Below the pieces are notes generated by a model. That model had not been told where the DNA came from and ran no database searches. It saw only the letters and a list, made by a program, of their open reading frames with translations. 64,000 nucleotides of DNA from NCBI GenBank assembly GCA_902781515.1, contig CACZJU010000007.1, forward strand, positions 62,001 through 126,000, given 5' to 3'. The translations under genes were made by a program, and so were the position numbers. The first letter of the stretch is position 1; each line of letters begins with the position of its first letter. The stretch is from an uncultured Bacteroidales bacterium (GTDB taxonomy: Bacteria; Bacteroidota; Bacteroidia; Bacteroidales; Bacteroidaceae). Below, in pieces: positions 33,801 through 42,649 of this stretch.

Positions 33801-34226
33801 ATGTTACCAGTAATGTTTAGAAACAGTTGGTTCCCAACAGTGTTCGACGATTTCATGAACAGCGACGTTATGCCGCACAACAATGTAACTGCTCCTGCAG
33901 TTAATGTAAAGGAAAGCCCCGAGGCTTACACAATGGAGGTTGCAGCCCCTGGTATCAAGAAGGAGTTCTGCCGAATCCACATCACCGAAGATGGTAATCT
34001 CTCGCTGACCATCGAGAACAAGATGGAACACAAGGAAGAGGACAAGAAGCAACACTATCTGCGCCGCGAGTTCTCATACACCAACTACCAGCAGAACTAC
34101 GCATTGCCCGACGATGTTGACCGCGAGCACATTGCTGCAAAGGTAGAAAACGGCATTCTGACGATTGAATTGCCAAAGATGAAGAAGGAAGAAACGAAGG
34201 TTAGTCGCCAGATTGCGATTTCTTAA
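33801..34226 (+). CDS. Small heat-shock protein, Hsp20/alpha-crystallin family
   Basis: The 141-residue protein has a short N-terminal arm (MFRNSWFPTVFDDF) and an alpha-crystallin domain (about 35-130) with YTMEVAAPGIKKEFC and the conserved AKVENGILTIELPK. It is an ATP-independent holdase for unfolding proteins. A strong AGGAGG (33787-33792) precedes the ATG, unlike most genes here. Its tail overlaps the convergent helicase gene by 26 bases. Confidence 0.94.
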   Translation: MLPVMFRNSWFPTVFDDFMNSDVMPHNNVTAPAVNVKESPEAYTMEVAAPGIKKEFCRIHITEDGNLSLTIENKMEHKEEDKKQHYLRREFSYTNYQQNYALPDDVDREHIAAKVENGILTIELPKMKKEETKVSRQIAIS

Positions 34227-35514
34227 ATCCGCGACGCTTGTGATTATTATTCTTACCCTGGGGCTGATTGCCCTGGGGCTTTTTTTTGCTGCAGCCCTTG
34301 CTTCCTGAGCGGCGCTTCCCGTGCGGTTTTCCAGAGCCTCTGCCGTGTTTGCCCGACCCCTTGCGGTATTCGGGTGCTTCGCCTAACTCTGCGGGAACGG
34401 GATTCTTCTGTATGTCCTTGTCGAGGAACCGTTCTATATCGCGGAATAAGGGTTGGTCCTTATCACCAACAAGTGTTATGGCTTGTCCCTCGGCTCCTGC
34501 ACGGGCTGTACGACCGATACGATGCACATAGTCTTCGGCATCGTGTGGCACATCGTAGTTGATTACAAGCTGTATGTCGTCGATGTCTATGCCGCGAGCC
34601 ACGATGTCTGTTGCCACGAGCACATTGACGCGCTGACTCTTGAAGCGGAACATCACATCGTCGCGCTCGGCCTGTGTGAGGTCGCTGTGCATTGCTCCTA
34701 CGTTGAATCCTTCTCGACGCAGGGCTATTGCAAGGTCCTTCACCTTCAGCTTCGAGCCTGCAAAGATGATTACCCGTTCGGGCTTACGTGTCTGGAAAAG
34801 CGATTTGATGATGCCGAGCTTTTGCATCTCGTGACAGATGTAGGCACTCTGGTGAATGCCGTCGGCAGGCTTTGAGATTGCTATTGACACCTCCACGGGG
34901 TCGTGCAGGATGGTCTTCGCCAGTTCTACGATTTTGTCAGGCATAGTGGCAGAGAACATGATGGTCTGTCGCTGTTTCGGAAGTTCGCGTTCTATCTGCA
35001 TGATGTCCTCAGAGAATCCCATGTCGAGCATTCGGTCGGCCTCGTCGAGAATGAAGAAGGACACGCGTGAGAGGTCTATGTTACCCAAAGCCATGTGACT
35101 GATAAGACGACCAGGAGTGGCAATGATGATGCTGGCTCCCGACTGGAAACCGCGTCGTTCCTGTTCGTAACGAATGCCGTCGTTGCCTCCATAGACTGCT
35201 ACAGAACTGATTTCGTCGAGATAGTACGAGAAGCCTTGCATAGCTTGGTCTATCTGCTGTGCCAACTCGCGTGTGGGAGCCATAATGACACAGTTGACGG
35301 CATCGCGGGGATAGTCGCCCTCGCTCAGCAACGACAGCACGGGCAGCAGGTAAGCGGCAGTCTTACCAGTACCTGTCTGTGCCACACCTATCAGGTCGCG
35401 CCCTTCAAGAATTGGCGGAATGGCGTGCTCCTGAATGGGAGTGGTTTCGGAGAAGTTCATATCGTCGAGCGCATCGAGAACGCTGTCGCTAAGGTCGAGG
35501 TCGTAGAAATCCAT
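34201..35514 (-). CDS. DEAD-box RNA helicase (RhlE-like)
   Basis: The 437-residue protein has the full helicase motif set: Q motif (TPIQEHAIPPIL), AQTGTGKT, PTRELAQQ, LDEADRML, SAT, ATDIVARGIDI and HRIGRTARAG. A C-terminal tail from about residue 375 is rich in Lys, Gly and Arg (KHGRGSGKPHGKRRSGSKG), typical of RNA-binding extensions. It remodels RNA, probably in ribosome assembly or mRNA turnover. No promoter box lies in the short gap to the permease upstream, so it likely belongs to the lon-tgt operon. Confidence 0.92.
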   Translation of the reverse strand: MDFYDLDLSDSVLDALDDMNFSETTPIQEHAIPPILEGRDLIGVAQTGTGKTAAYLLPVLSLLSEGDYPRDAVNCVIMAPTRELAQQIDQAMQGFSYYLDEISSVAVYGGNDGIRYEQERRGFQSGASIIIATPGRLISHMALGNIDLSRVSFFILDEADRMLDMGFSEDIMQIERELPKQRQTIMFSATMPDKIVELAKTILHDPVEVSIAISKPADGIHQSAYICHEMQKLGIIKSLFQTRKPERVIIFAGSKLKVKDLAIALRREGFNVGAMHSDLTQAERDDVMFRFKSQRVNVLVATDIVARGIDIDDIQLVINYDVPHDAEDYVHRIGRTARAGAEGQAITLVGDKDQPLFRDIERFLDKDIQKNPVPAELGEAPEYRKGSGKHGRGSGKPHGKRRSGSKGCSKKKPQGNQPQGKNNNHKRRGFKKSQSGD

Positions 35515-35517
35515 TAA

Positions 35518-35545
35518 TTAATTCAAAATTCAAAATTCAAAATGA
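35518..35545 (-). repeat. 7-bp AT-rich repeat before the helicase start
   Basis: The plus strand reads AATTCAAA-ATTCAAA-ATTCAAA, about three 7-base units, directly upstream of the helicase ATG. The same word appears inside purL at 43063-43094. Confidence 0.7.
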
Positions 35546-35548
35546 GAA

Positions 35549-36655
35549 TTAGCGGGGGGCACGGCGGTAGAGGTAATAGGCAATGCCGGAGAATACTATA
35601 TTGGGCAGCCACACAGCAACAATGGGCGGTACGTTGGCATTTGTGGCAAAGCCTGCGGTTACGGCTTGGAAGAAGGCGTACGACACACTGAGCACAAGAC
35701 CTACGCCAAGCGAGAATCCCATTCCCCCTTTGCGCTTTCGGCTGGAGAGCGAAACTCCGATGACTGTCATGATGAATGCTGCAAAGGCAGATGCGAATCG
35801 TTTGTGATATTCCACTTGGAATGGTTTCAGATTGCCCGTGCCGCGAATCCGCGCCCTTTCGATGTATTCCTGCAATTCCTTGTTTGTCATTGTCTCTTGG
35901 AAGTTGCGAGTAGAGAGGAAGTCGCTGGGCTCCATGATGATGACGGAATCGAGCGTCGCGTAGTGGGTGATTTTCTCACGAATGCCTCGCATATCGCGGA
36001 TGTTGGCATTGCGTATCTTCCAATGGAAACGTTCCGTTGACAGAGTGTCGTAGGTGATGCTGCCGGCAGTGAGGTGCGATACCAGTTTCTTGTGCTCGAA
36101 CTTATCGAGTTGGAAGTGGTAGCCTGTCTTTGTGGGACCGTCGAAATGCTCTATGAATGCAATAACACCAGTATCGACCTGCATCTGGACATTCTCGGCA
36201 TAGGTGGCATTCTTTACTCGGCGTTTGTATTGGTTTTCAAACTCCAGACGAACGACAGAACCGCGCGGAATGACCTCAGAACCCAGCCAAAGAGTGAGCA
36301 TAGCAACTACGGCAGCACTCAAGAGGTAAGGGCGCATGAGGCGTGGCAGACTGATGCCCGCACTTATCATCGCTATTATCTCGCTGTTGCCAGCCAGTTT
36401 GGATGTAAAGAATATGACGGCAATGAAGATGAAGAGCGACGAGAAGAGGTTGGCGTAATATGGAACGAAATTGAGGTAGTATTCTGCTATTTCCTGCCAA
36501 GGGGCACCGTTTTGCGTGAGTTTGTCGATATTGTCGTTATAGTCGAAGACCACCGCCACACTGATTATAAGCAGTATGGAAAAGAAATATGTGCCCAGAA
36601 ACTTACCTATTATGTAAGTGTCTATTCTCTTCAGGAATGGTGGTCTCAGTTTCAT
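35549..36655 (-). CDS. LptF/LptG family permease (YjgP/YjgQ)
   Basis: The 368-residue protein has the LptF/G layout: three N-terminal membrane segments (about 15-40, 60-85, 100-125), a periplasmic beta-jellyroll region (about 130-270), and three C-terminal segments ending IVFSGIAYYLYRRAPR. These permeases form the LptB2FG ABC transporter that extracts lipopolysaccharide from the inner membrane. Only one is seen here, so its partner must lie elsewhere. It is 4 bases downstream of tgt. Confidence 0.9.
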   Translation of the reverse strand: MKLRPPFLKRIDTYIIGKFLGTYFFSILLIISVAVVFDYNDNIDKLTQNGAPWQEIAEYYLNFVPYYANLFSSLFIFIAVIFFTSKLAGNSEIIAMISAGISLPRLMRPYLLSAAVVAMLTLWLGSEVIPRGSVVRLEFENQYKRRVKNATYAENVQMQVDTGVIAFIEHFDGPTKTGYHFQLDKFEHKKLVSHLTAGSITYDTLSTERFHWKIRNANIRDMRGIREKITHYATLDSVIIMEPSDFLSTRNFQETMTNKELQEYIERARIRGTGNLKPFQVEYHKRFASAFAAFIMTVIGVSLSSRKRKGGMGFSLGVGLVLSVSYAFFQAVTAGFATNANVPPIVAVWLPNIVFSGIAYYLYRRAPR

Positions 36656-36659
36656 TTTC

Positions 36660-37790
36660 TTAAAGCCTATTCGTCACGCGCCGTATCATCTGACCTTTCC
36701 AAATGGAGAAGGTGCCGTCGAGGATATGTTTTCTTGCCTCTTTCACCAACCACAGGTAGAACGACAGGTTGTGGATGCTGGCAATCTCCATTGCGAGCAG
36801 TTCCTGCGCCTTGAACAGATGGTGGAGATAGGCTTTTGTGTAGAACGTATCAACGTCGGCTGTGCCGTTGGGGTCGATGGGGGAGAAGTCGGTTTCCCAC
36901 TTCTTGTTGCGCATGTTCATTATGCCCTCGCTGGTGAACAGCATTGCATTTCGCCCGTTTCGTGTGGGCATCACACAGTCGAACATATCCACACCGCGCT
37001 CTATGCCTTCGAGCAGGTTGGCAGGAGTGCCCACGCCCATCAGGTAACGCGGACGATCTTGTGGAAGTATTGCATTCACGACTTCTATCATTTCATACAT
37101 CACTTCCGCAGGTTCACCTACAGCCAGTCCACCAATGGCATTGCCGTCGGCTCCCTTCTCAGCAACGAACTCTGCCGACTGAGTACGAAGGTCGCGATAG
37201 GTGCAACCCTGAACAATGGGGAACAAACTTTGCTGATATCCGTATTTGGGTTCCGTCTCGTTGAAACGCTTCCAGCAGCGGTCGAGCCAGCGATGGGTCA
37301 GTCCCAAGCTTTTCTTGGCGTAGTCGTAATCGCTGGTGCCGGGAGGACATTCGTCGAGAGCCATCATGATGTCGGCTCCAATGGAGCGTTCAATGTCCAT
37401 AACCCTTTCGGGTGAGAAGAAATGCTTGGAACCGTCGATGTGACTGGTGAAGTAACAGCCTTCTTCCTTTAGCTTGCGTATGCCTGTGAGGGAGAAAACC
37501 TGAAAACCGCCGCTGTCGGTGAGCATGGGACGGTCCCAGTTTATGAACCGGTGAAGACCGCCAGCCTGTTCCAGAATGTCTGTTCCCGGACGCAGGTAGA
37601 GGTGATATGTGTTGCCAAGAATGATTTGTGCTCCCACCTCGTTCTTAAGGTCGCGCTGTAGTACTCCCTTCACGCTGCCGACAGTTCCCACGGGCATGAA
37701 GATAGGAGTTCCTATCTGCCCGTGGTCGGTGGTGATGAGTCCTGCTCTGGCACTCGTCTTATCGTCAGTCTTCAGTAGTTCAAATGTCAT
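36660..37790 (-). CDS. tgt: Queuine/preQ1 tRNA-ribosyltransferase, zinc-site cysteines absent
   Basis: The 376-residue TIM-barrel protein has the catalytic regions LTDSGGFQVFSL (Asp near 95), FDCVMPTRNGRNA (nucleophile Asp near 270) and SEGIMNMRN. Tgt swaps G34 for preQ1 or queuine in GUN-anticodon tRNAs. The usual CxCxxC zinc ligands before AYLHHL are missing: the stretch PIDPNGTADVDTFYTKAYL has no Cys, although the SIHN histidine remains. It overlaps lon by 4 bases. Confidence 0.93.
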   Translation of the reverse strand: MTFELLKTDDKTSARAGLITTDHGQIGTPIFMPVGTVGSVKGVLQRDLKNEVGAQIILGNTYHLYLRPGTDILEQAGGLHRFINWDRPMLTDSGGFQVFSLTGIRKLKEEGCYFTSHIDGSKHFFSPERVMDIERSIGADIMMALDECPPGTSDYDYAKKSLGLTHRWLDRCWKRFNETEPKYGYQQSLFPIVQGCTYRDLRTQSAEFVAEKGADGNAIGGLAVGEPAEVMYEMIEVVNAILPQDRPRYLMGVGTPANLLEGIERGVDMFDCVMPTRNGRNAMLFTSEGIMNMRNKKWETDFSPIDPNGTADVDTFYTKAYLHHLFKAQELLAMEIASIHNLSFYLWLVKEARKHILDGTFSIWKGQMIRRVTNRL

Positions 37791-40249
37791 GATTTTTCAC
37801 TATTACCTTTATCCTCTGGTATTGTGAAGACAACTGCGTCCTTCACCTTTTCGGGTAACAGAGCATAGTCGAACACATCCTTCACAGTCTCTACATAGTG
37901 GAACGAGACACCGTTGAGATACATCTCCGGTATCTCTTCAATATCCTTGCGATTGTCCTTACAAATCACTATCTCACGTATGCCGGCACGTTTAGCTGCC
38001 AGTATCTTTTCCTTGATACCACCAACGGGCAGCACTTTGCCGCGAAGAGTAATTTCACCAGTCATTGCCAGATGCGGACGGACTTTACGTTGTGTGAGAG
38101 CCGATGCCATTGACGTTGCCATAGTGATACCAGCCGACGGACCGTCCTTCGGTGTTGCTCCTTCTGGAACGTGAAGATGCAAATTCCAGTGCTCAAATAC
38201 ACGACTGTCTATTCCAATCTGTTCGGCGTGTGCCTTTATGTATTCCTGTGCCAGCATTGCGCTCTCCTTCATGACGTCGCCCAGGTTGCCGGTGATGGTG
38301 AGTTTGCCACCTTGTCCGCGACTGAGACTCGTTTCTATGAACAGAATCTCTCCGCCAACACTTGTCCAAGCCAGTCCTGTGACAACACCTGCATTCCCGT
38401 TGCCTTGATAGATGTCGCGGTTGAAGGGTTCCTTGCCAAGCAGTCGCTTTACTTCGTCTACGCCAATGTTCACCTCGTTGTAGTTCTCGTCGCGGGCTAT
38501 TGCAAGGGCAACCTTGCGGAATATTTTCTCTAACTGCTTCTCCATGCCGCGCACTCCGCTTTCGCGAGTATAGTGCTCGATAAGATATTCTATAGCAGCC
38601 TTTGTCATCTTCACATCCTTGCGGTCTTTAAGACCGTTGTTCTCCTTCGCCTTCTTGATGAGGTGCTTGCGTGCAATCTCTATCTTTTCCTCAGTGCAGT
38701 ATCCATTGAGCTCTATTAGTTCCATACGGTCGAGCAAAGGGCGCGGAATCTGACTGATATCGTTGGCAGTGGCTATGAACATAACCTTCGATAGATCGTA
38801 GTCGAGGTCGAGGAAATTGTCGTGAAAAGCAGAGTTCTGTTCTGGGTCGAGAACTTCGAGCAGAGCGGAGGATGGGTCGCCTTGAGCCGTCATCCCACCT
38901 ATCTTGTCAATTTCATCGAGTATGAAGACGGGGTTGTTGGAACCAGCCTTTATGATACTTTTCAGAATGCGACCGGGCATTGCTCCGATGTATGTACGAC
39001 GGTGTCCGCGAATCTCGGCTTCGTCGTGCAGACCGCCTAACGATGCTCTTACATATTTGCGCTTCAGGGCAGATGCAATGCTGCGTCCCAAAGATGTTTT
39101 ACCAACTCCTGGAGGACCATAGAGACAGAGGATTGGTGACTTCATATCGCCTCTCAACTTCAGTATTGCAAGGTGTTCCAGAATGCGTTCCTTCACCTTG
39201 TCCATACCATAGTGGTCATGATTGAGCACCTTCTCTGCATTTACTATATTCAGGTTGTCTGTGGTGTATTTCTCCCAAGGCAATTCCAGTATGGTCTGAA
39301 GATAGTTGAGCTGTATGTTGTAGTCAGGACTCTGCGGATTGATGCGTTCCAACTTGCTCAACTCGCTGTTGAAGGCCTCGCGTGCATATTCAGGCATCTT
39401 CTTCTCTGATGCTTTTTGTCGCAGAGTCTCTGTGTCGCGTGTCGAGTTCGAGCCTCCCAGCTCGTCCTGAATGTTCTTCATCTCCTGCTGCAGGAACCAC
39501 TCGCGCTGTTGACGGTTGAGGTCGATGTGTGTCTGCTGCAGAATCCTGTTCTTCATGTTCACAAGATACTGCGCAGCATTGATGCTCTGAATGAGTTTTG
39601 CAGTACGTTCCTTAACGATTGCCATTTTAAGCATTTCCTGCTTCTCTTCTTCGGGCAATGGAAGGCTGGTGCACAGGAAATTCACCATGAAGAAATCGTT
39701 GGAGATGTTCATCACGGCAAACTTGGCTTCGTTGGGCAGATCCTCGTGACTCTCAATGAGTCTTATTGCACGTTTGCGACTTGTGTCCACCAGCACGCGA
39801 AACTCTATATCGTTGGGTTCAGGGTAGAACTCCTTCAGTTGTTCCACCTGTGCCATAATATAGGGCGTGTTTTTGATGCGCTGATGCATTATAATGCGGC
39901 AGGCTGCTTGAAGGATGACGGTTACTTGTCCGTCGGGCATTTCCAACAGCTTTACAACGCGTGCGGCTACTCCTATCTGATGCAACTCAGCCGAAATGGG
40001 GTCTTCCTCGCGACTGTCTTTTTGGAAAAAGGCTCCAATGATTTTACCCGACTGGAAGGCGTCACGTACAAGTCTCAGTGAACTCTTACGCGAAACCTTC
40101 ACTGGCGACATCACGCAGGGAAACAGCGTAATGTTGCGCAGAGGCAGTATGGGCACAACTTGGGGTATCGGTTGGTCAGTCAGTTGCTTGATGTCTCCCT
40201 CAAAATCTGCAATGAAGGAGAACTGATTGGCTATATTGTCTTCGTTCAT
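37787..40249 (-). CDS. lon: ATP-dependent protease Lon
   Basis: The 820-residue protein has an N-terminal LON substrate domain (about 30-230), coiled coil, AAA+ module with GPPGVGKTS (about residue 375) and FILDEIDK, and a C-terminal protease domain. The catalytic Ser is in [12 protein letters not shown] (about 695) and the Lys in [15 protein letters not shown]. It degrades misfolded and regulatory proteins in the cytoplasm. It starts 6 bases after the metallo-hydrolase stop. Confidence 0.97.
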   Translation of the reverse strand: MNEDNIANQFSFIADFEGDIKQLTDQPIPQVVPILPLRNITLFPCVMSPVKVSRKSSLRLVRDAFQSGKIIGAFFQKDSREEDPISAELHQIGVAARVVKLLEMPDGQVTVILQAACRIIMHQRIKNTPYIMAQVEQLKEFYPEPNDIEFRVLVDTSRKRAIRLIESHEDLPNEAKFAVMNISNDFFMVNFLCTSLPLPEEEKQEMLKMAIVKERTAKLIQSINAAQYLVNMKNRILQQTHIDLNRQQREWFLQQEMKNIQDELGGSNSTRDTETLRQKASEKKMPEYAREAFNSELSKLERINPQSPDYNIQLNYLQTILELPWEKYTTDNLNIVNAEKVLNHDHYGMDKVKERILEHLAILKLRGDMKSPILCLYGPPGVGKTSLGRSIASALKRKYVRASLGGLHDEAEIRGHRRTYIGAMPGRILKSIIKAGSNNPVFILDEIDKIGGMTAQGDPSSALLEVLDPEQNSAFHDNFLDLDYDLSKVMFIATANDISQIPRPLLDRMELIELNGYCTEEKIEIARKHLIKKAKENNGLKDRKDVKMTKAAIEYLIEHYTRESGVRGMEKQLEKIFRKVALAIARDENYNEVNIGVDEVKRLLGKEPFNRDIYQGNGNAGVVTGLAWTSVGGEILFIETSLSRGQGGKLTITGNLGDVMKESAMLAQEYIKAHAEQIGIDSRVFEHWNLHLHVPEGATPKDGPSAGITMATSMASALTQRKVRPHLAMTGEITLRGKVLPVGGIKEKILAAKRAGIREIVICKDNRKDIEEIPEMYLNGVSFHYVETVKDVFDYALLPEKVKDAVVFTIPEDKGNSEKS

Positions 40250-40255
40250 GTCTTG

Positions 40256-41059
40256 TTATTCCAGTTCAAATACTCCGGTGGGGGTTTGGCGGTTGAGCAC
40301 TTCCATTCCAAAGTCGGCACCAACCACTATTCCATAGCTGCGTAATACCTGTTCTATCGTCTTTCGGGCAAGTTCAGGATGATTGTTTTCCTCGCTAAGG
40401 TGACAGAGCCAAACATAGCGAAGACGAGGTGAACCGTACGTTACAAGTGCATCGGCACACTGATGGTTCGATAGGTGTCCGCGTTCGCTGCGTATGCGTC
40501 CCTTGAGGTAGGCGGGATATGGACCTTGTGCCAGCATCTCCTCATCGTGATTTGCTTCCAACACCAGATAGTTGGCTGAACCAATAGCTTCTGCAACGGT
40601 GGGAGTTACAACACCTACGTCAGTGGCTAAACAAAACGTCGTGTCACCGTGCTCTATCCGGTATCCGACACAGTCGCTACTGTCATGTGAAACCTCGAAG
40701 GGGGTTATTCTCAGGTCACCAATAATGCAAGCTTCACCTTTATAAAGGTATCGGCGACTGGCCTCTGTCACTTTTGAGGTTGTGCAATAGTTGTTATTGA
40801 TACCAATGTGAACTTTCTCTGTGGCGTATATAGGTTTCTGCAAATCGTTAGCCAATGAACCTACAGCCTTAATATGGTCGGCGTGGTCATGAGTAACGAA
40901 TACGCCGTCAACTGCCTCAAGCGAGAAGCCATAGTTCTGCAACGTCTTCTTCAGCGTTCGAACAGGTATGCCAGCGTCTATTAGAATACTACATTTTTCG
41001 GTTTTGAGGTAATAGCAATTGCCACTGCTGCCACTCCCCAAGCATAGGAATTTTATCAT
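40256..41059 (-). CDS. Metallo-beta-lactamase-fold hydrolase (YycJ/WalJ-like)
   Basis: The 267-residue protein has the metal-binding THDHADH motif (about 54-60), an upstream GSGSSGNCYYL opening typical of YycJ-type proteins and further conserved HDSSDCVGY and LEANHDEEM blocks. Relatives are nuclease-like MBL proteins acting in the cytoplasm; the substrate is not known. It is first in the operon leading to lon, tgt, the permease and the helicase. A -7 box lies at 41080-41087. Confidence 0.88.
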   Translation of the reverse strand: MIKFLCLGSGSSGNCYYLKTEKCSILIDAGIPVRTLKKTLQNYGFSLEAVDGVFVTHDHADHIKAVGSLANDLQKPIYATEKVHIGINNNYCTTSKVTEASRRYLYKGEACIIGDLRITPFEVSHDSSDCVGYRIEHGDTTFCLATDVGVVTPTVAEAIGSANYLVLEANHDEEMLAQGPYPAYLKGRIRSERGHLSNHQCADALVTYGSPRLRYVWLCHLSEENNHPELARKTIEQVLRSYGIVVGADFGMEVLNRQTPTGVFELE

Positions 41060-41079
41060 GTTGGGTTTATTTTCGCGTG

Positions 41080-41087
41080 CAAAAATA
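41080..41087 (-). promoter_or_regulatory. -7 promoter box of the MBL-lon-tgt operon
   Basis: The minus strand reads TATTTTTG, matching TAnnTTTG, about 20 bases before the ATG at 41059. Confidence 0.6.
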
Positions 41088-41109
41088 CGAAAATATTCAT
41101 AATTCTTTA

Positions 41110-41117
41110 TACATTTG
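41110..41117 (+). promoter_or_regulatory. -7 promoter box of the 41135 lipoprotein
   Basis: TACATTTG matches TAnnTTTG. It gives a leader of about 14 bases to the ATG at 41135. Confidence 0.58.
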
Positions 41118-41134
41118 CCCTAAAATATGTGCTT

Positions 41135-41548
41135 ATGACACGAAATATACTGCTTTCTGCATTGTTTCTCATGCTTGTTGCGGCTTGTAATAAAGCCGAT
41201 ACGCCCAATCAGGTGGGTGAACGTGCCTTAATGGCTTATCTGCGTTGTTCCTTGACCGATTTAAAACAGATTGCACAACCGCAAGTGGTGGAACAAATGC
41301 GGTGGCGTCTGTCGAATCTGTCGGGTGAGGAAATGCAGCAACTTCTTGCGGTTGAGCCGCAAGTAAGCACTGACAACAGCAGTGTTGAAGGCAATACGTG
41401 TCACCTTCTGCTGAATGCTAAGGATGCCTTGTTGATAGATTCTATAGGCCAGCCTGCACACGTTGGCAATCGCCAGTTTTCGCTGGTGCTTGTCAAGGAT
41501 TCGGAAAAGGGAACGTGGCGTGTTGAAAGCCTCGAAGAATCAGAGTAA
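41135..41548 (+). CDS. Small lipoprotein of unknown function
   Basis: The 137-residue protein begins MTRNILLSALFLMLVAACNK with lipobox VAAC, so it is probably lipidated and exported. The mature part is a small alpha+beta domain with DLKQIAQPQVVEQM and a C-terminal strand SLVLVKDSEKGTWRVESLE, which recalls DUF4878-type lipoproteins. I do not claim a function. A GTG at 41129 is possible but the ATG at 41135 is preferred. It overlaps the convergent chromate-transporter gene by 9 bases. Confidence 0.72.
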   Translation: MTRNILLSALFLMLVAACNKADTPNQVGERALMAYLRCSLTDLKQIAQPQVVEQMRWRLSNLSGEEMQQLLAVEPQVSTDNSSVEGNTCHLLLNAKDALLIDSIGQPAHVGNRQFSLVLVKDSEKGTWRVESLEESE

Positions 41549-42118
41549 TACCAAACCGACAACGCCGCAAAGCAGGATGATGCGGATGGGGCTCATCTTG
41601 TAAACCTTCACGGAGATGAAGGCAAAGAGGAACAGGCTGACGCTTATCCAGAATTGCCAATGAGATACCCTGGGCGTAGAGAAGTTCTCAGGAGTCATCA
41701 GACACAGAGAGGCAGCTGCCAGCAATCCCACAACAGCAGGACGTAGTCCTTGGAACACATTTTCCACGATGGGGTGCGACTTGTACTTCATCAGGAAACG
41801 GCTGATAATTATCATCAGAATGAATGAGGGCAGTACAACAGCGAAGGTGGCGATTACACTTCCTACAATTCCCCAGTACCATTCGTTACCAGCATTCGTG
41901 ATTGCCGTGTAGCCTACATATGTTGCAGAGTTTATGCCGATGGGACCTGGTGTCATCTGTGAAACAGCCACAATGTCCGTAAACTGACTTGTAGTCATCC
42001 AATGATAGCGACCTACGACTTCACCTTGTATCATCGAAATCATTGCATAACCGCCTCCAAAGCCGAAGAGACCAATCTGGAAGAAGGTCCAGAACAATAG
42101 GAACATTATCGCAATCAT
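41540..42118 (-). CDS. Chromate transporter, half-size (CHR) subunit
   Basis: The 192-residue protein has the single-domain CHR signature: FFQIGLFGFGGGYAMI near the N-terminus, then VAVSQMTPGPIGINSATYVGY, and five or six membrane segments. Short CHR proteins work as pairs of oppositely oriented subunits that export chromate; in gut anaerobes the real substrate may be another anion. It overlaps its partner by 4 bases. Both halves look intact. Confidence 0.9.
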   Translation of the reverse strand: MIAIMFLLFWTFFQIGLFGFGGGYAMISMIQGEVVGRYHWMTTSQFTDIVAVSQMTPGPIGINSATYVGYTAITNAGNEWYWGIVGSVIATFAVVLPSFILMIIISRFLMKYKSHPIVENVFQGLRPAVVGLLAAASLCLMTPENFSTPRVSHWQFWISVSLFLFAFISVKVYKMSPIRIILLCGVVGLVLL

Positions 42119-42648
42119 AACTTATCCTCCTTTATCTGTCCATACAGGTAACCACCAACACCTGCTGCTATTATTACATAAATAGGACTCACACCCATGA
42201 GCCAAATCAACAGGGTTGCTACAATGGGAATCCAAATGTTGTAACGACTGATTTTAGCCATCTGAGCCATCTTGAAGACAGGGGCTGCAATCAGGGCTAC
42301 TACAGCAGGACGTATGCCTCTGAATACTCGTTCCACATAGATGTTGTCGCGGAACTGTTGAAACACCAACGCTATTGCCAGAATAATCAGGAACGAGGGA
42401 AGGGCAGTACCAAGTGTAGTAACTATGGCTCCACGTTTTCCTCTCAGTTTGTAACCAATGAATATACCAATGTTGATGGCAAAGATACCAGGACACGACT
42501 GAGCTACAGCAATAAGGTCGAGAAGTTCCTCTCGTCCTATCCACTGTTTCTCGTCAACCACCTTTGCCTCAATGAGTGGAATCATTGCATATCCACCTCC
42601 TATTGTAAATAGTCCGATGCGGAAGAATGTAGTGAAAAGGTCCCACAT
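42115..42648 (-). CDS. Chromate transporter, half-size (CHR) subunit
   Basis: The 177-residue partner has FFRIGLFTIGGGYAMIPLIE and IAVAQSCPGIFAINIGIFIGY, aligned with the downstream gene. It differs enough to be an old duplicate and not a recent tandem copy. It starts one base after the purL coding region ends and may be co-transcribed with purL. Confidence 0.9.
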   Translation of the reverse strand: MWDLFTTFFRIGLFTIGGGYAMIPLIEAKVVDEKQWIGREELLDLIAVAQSCPGIFAINIGIFIGYKLRGKRGAIVTTLGTALPSFLIILAIALVFQQFRDNIYVERVFRGIRPAVVALIAAPVFKMAQMAKISRYNIWIPIVATLLIWLMGVSPIYVIIAAGVGGYLYGQIKEDKL

Positions 42649-42649
42649 A

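Noticed and set aside
34255..34300. Terminator of the small heat-shock gene inside the helicase tail
   Set aside because: CCCTGGGGCT occurs as a direct repeat followed by eight T, but only a 4-bp stem can form, and the sequence is explained by the repeated QGNQPQG codons of the helicase.
41540..42648. One chromate transporter broken in two by a frameshift
   Set aside because: Each half has its own start and complete CHR domain, and paired half-size CHR genes with short overlap are normal.
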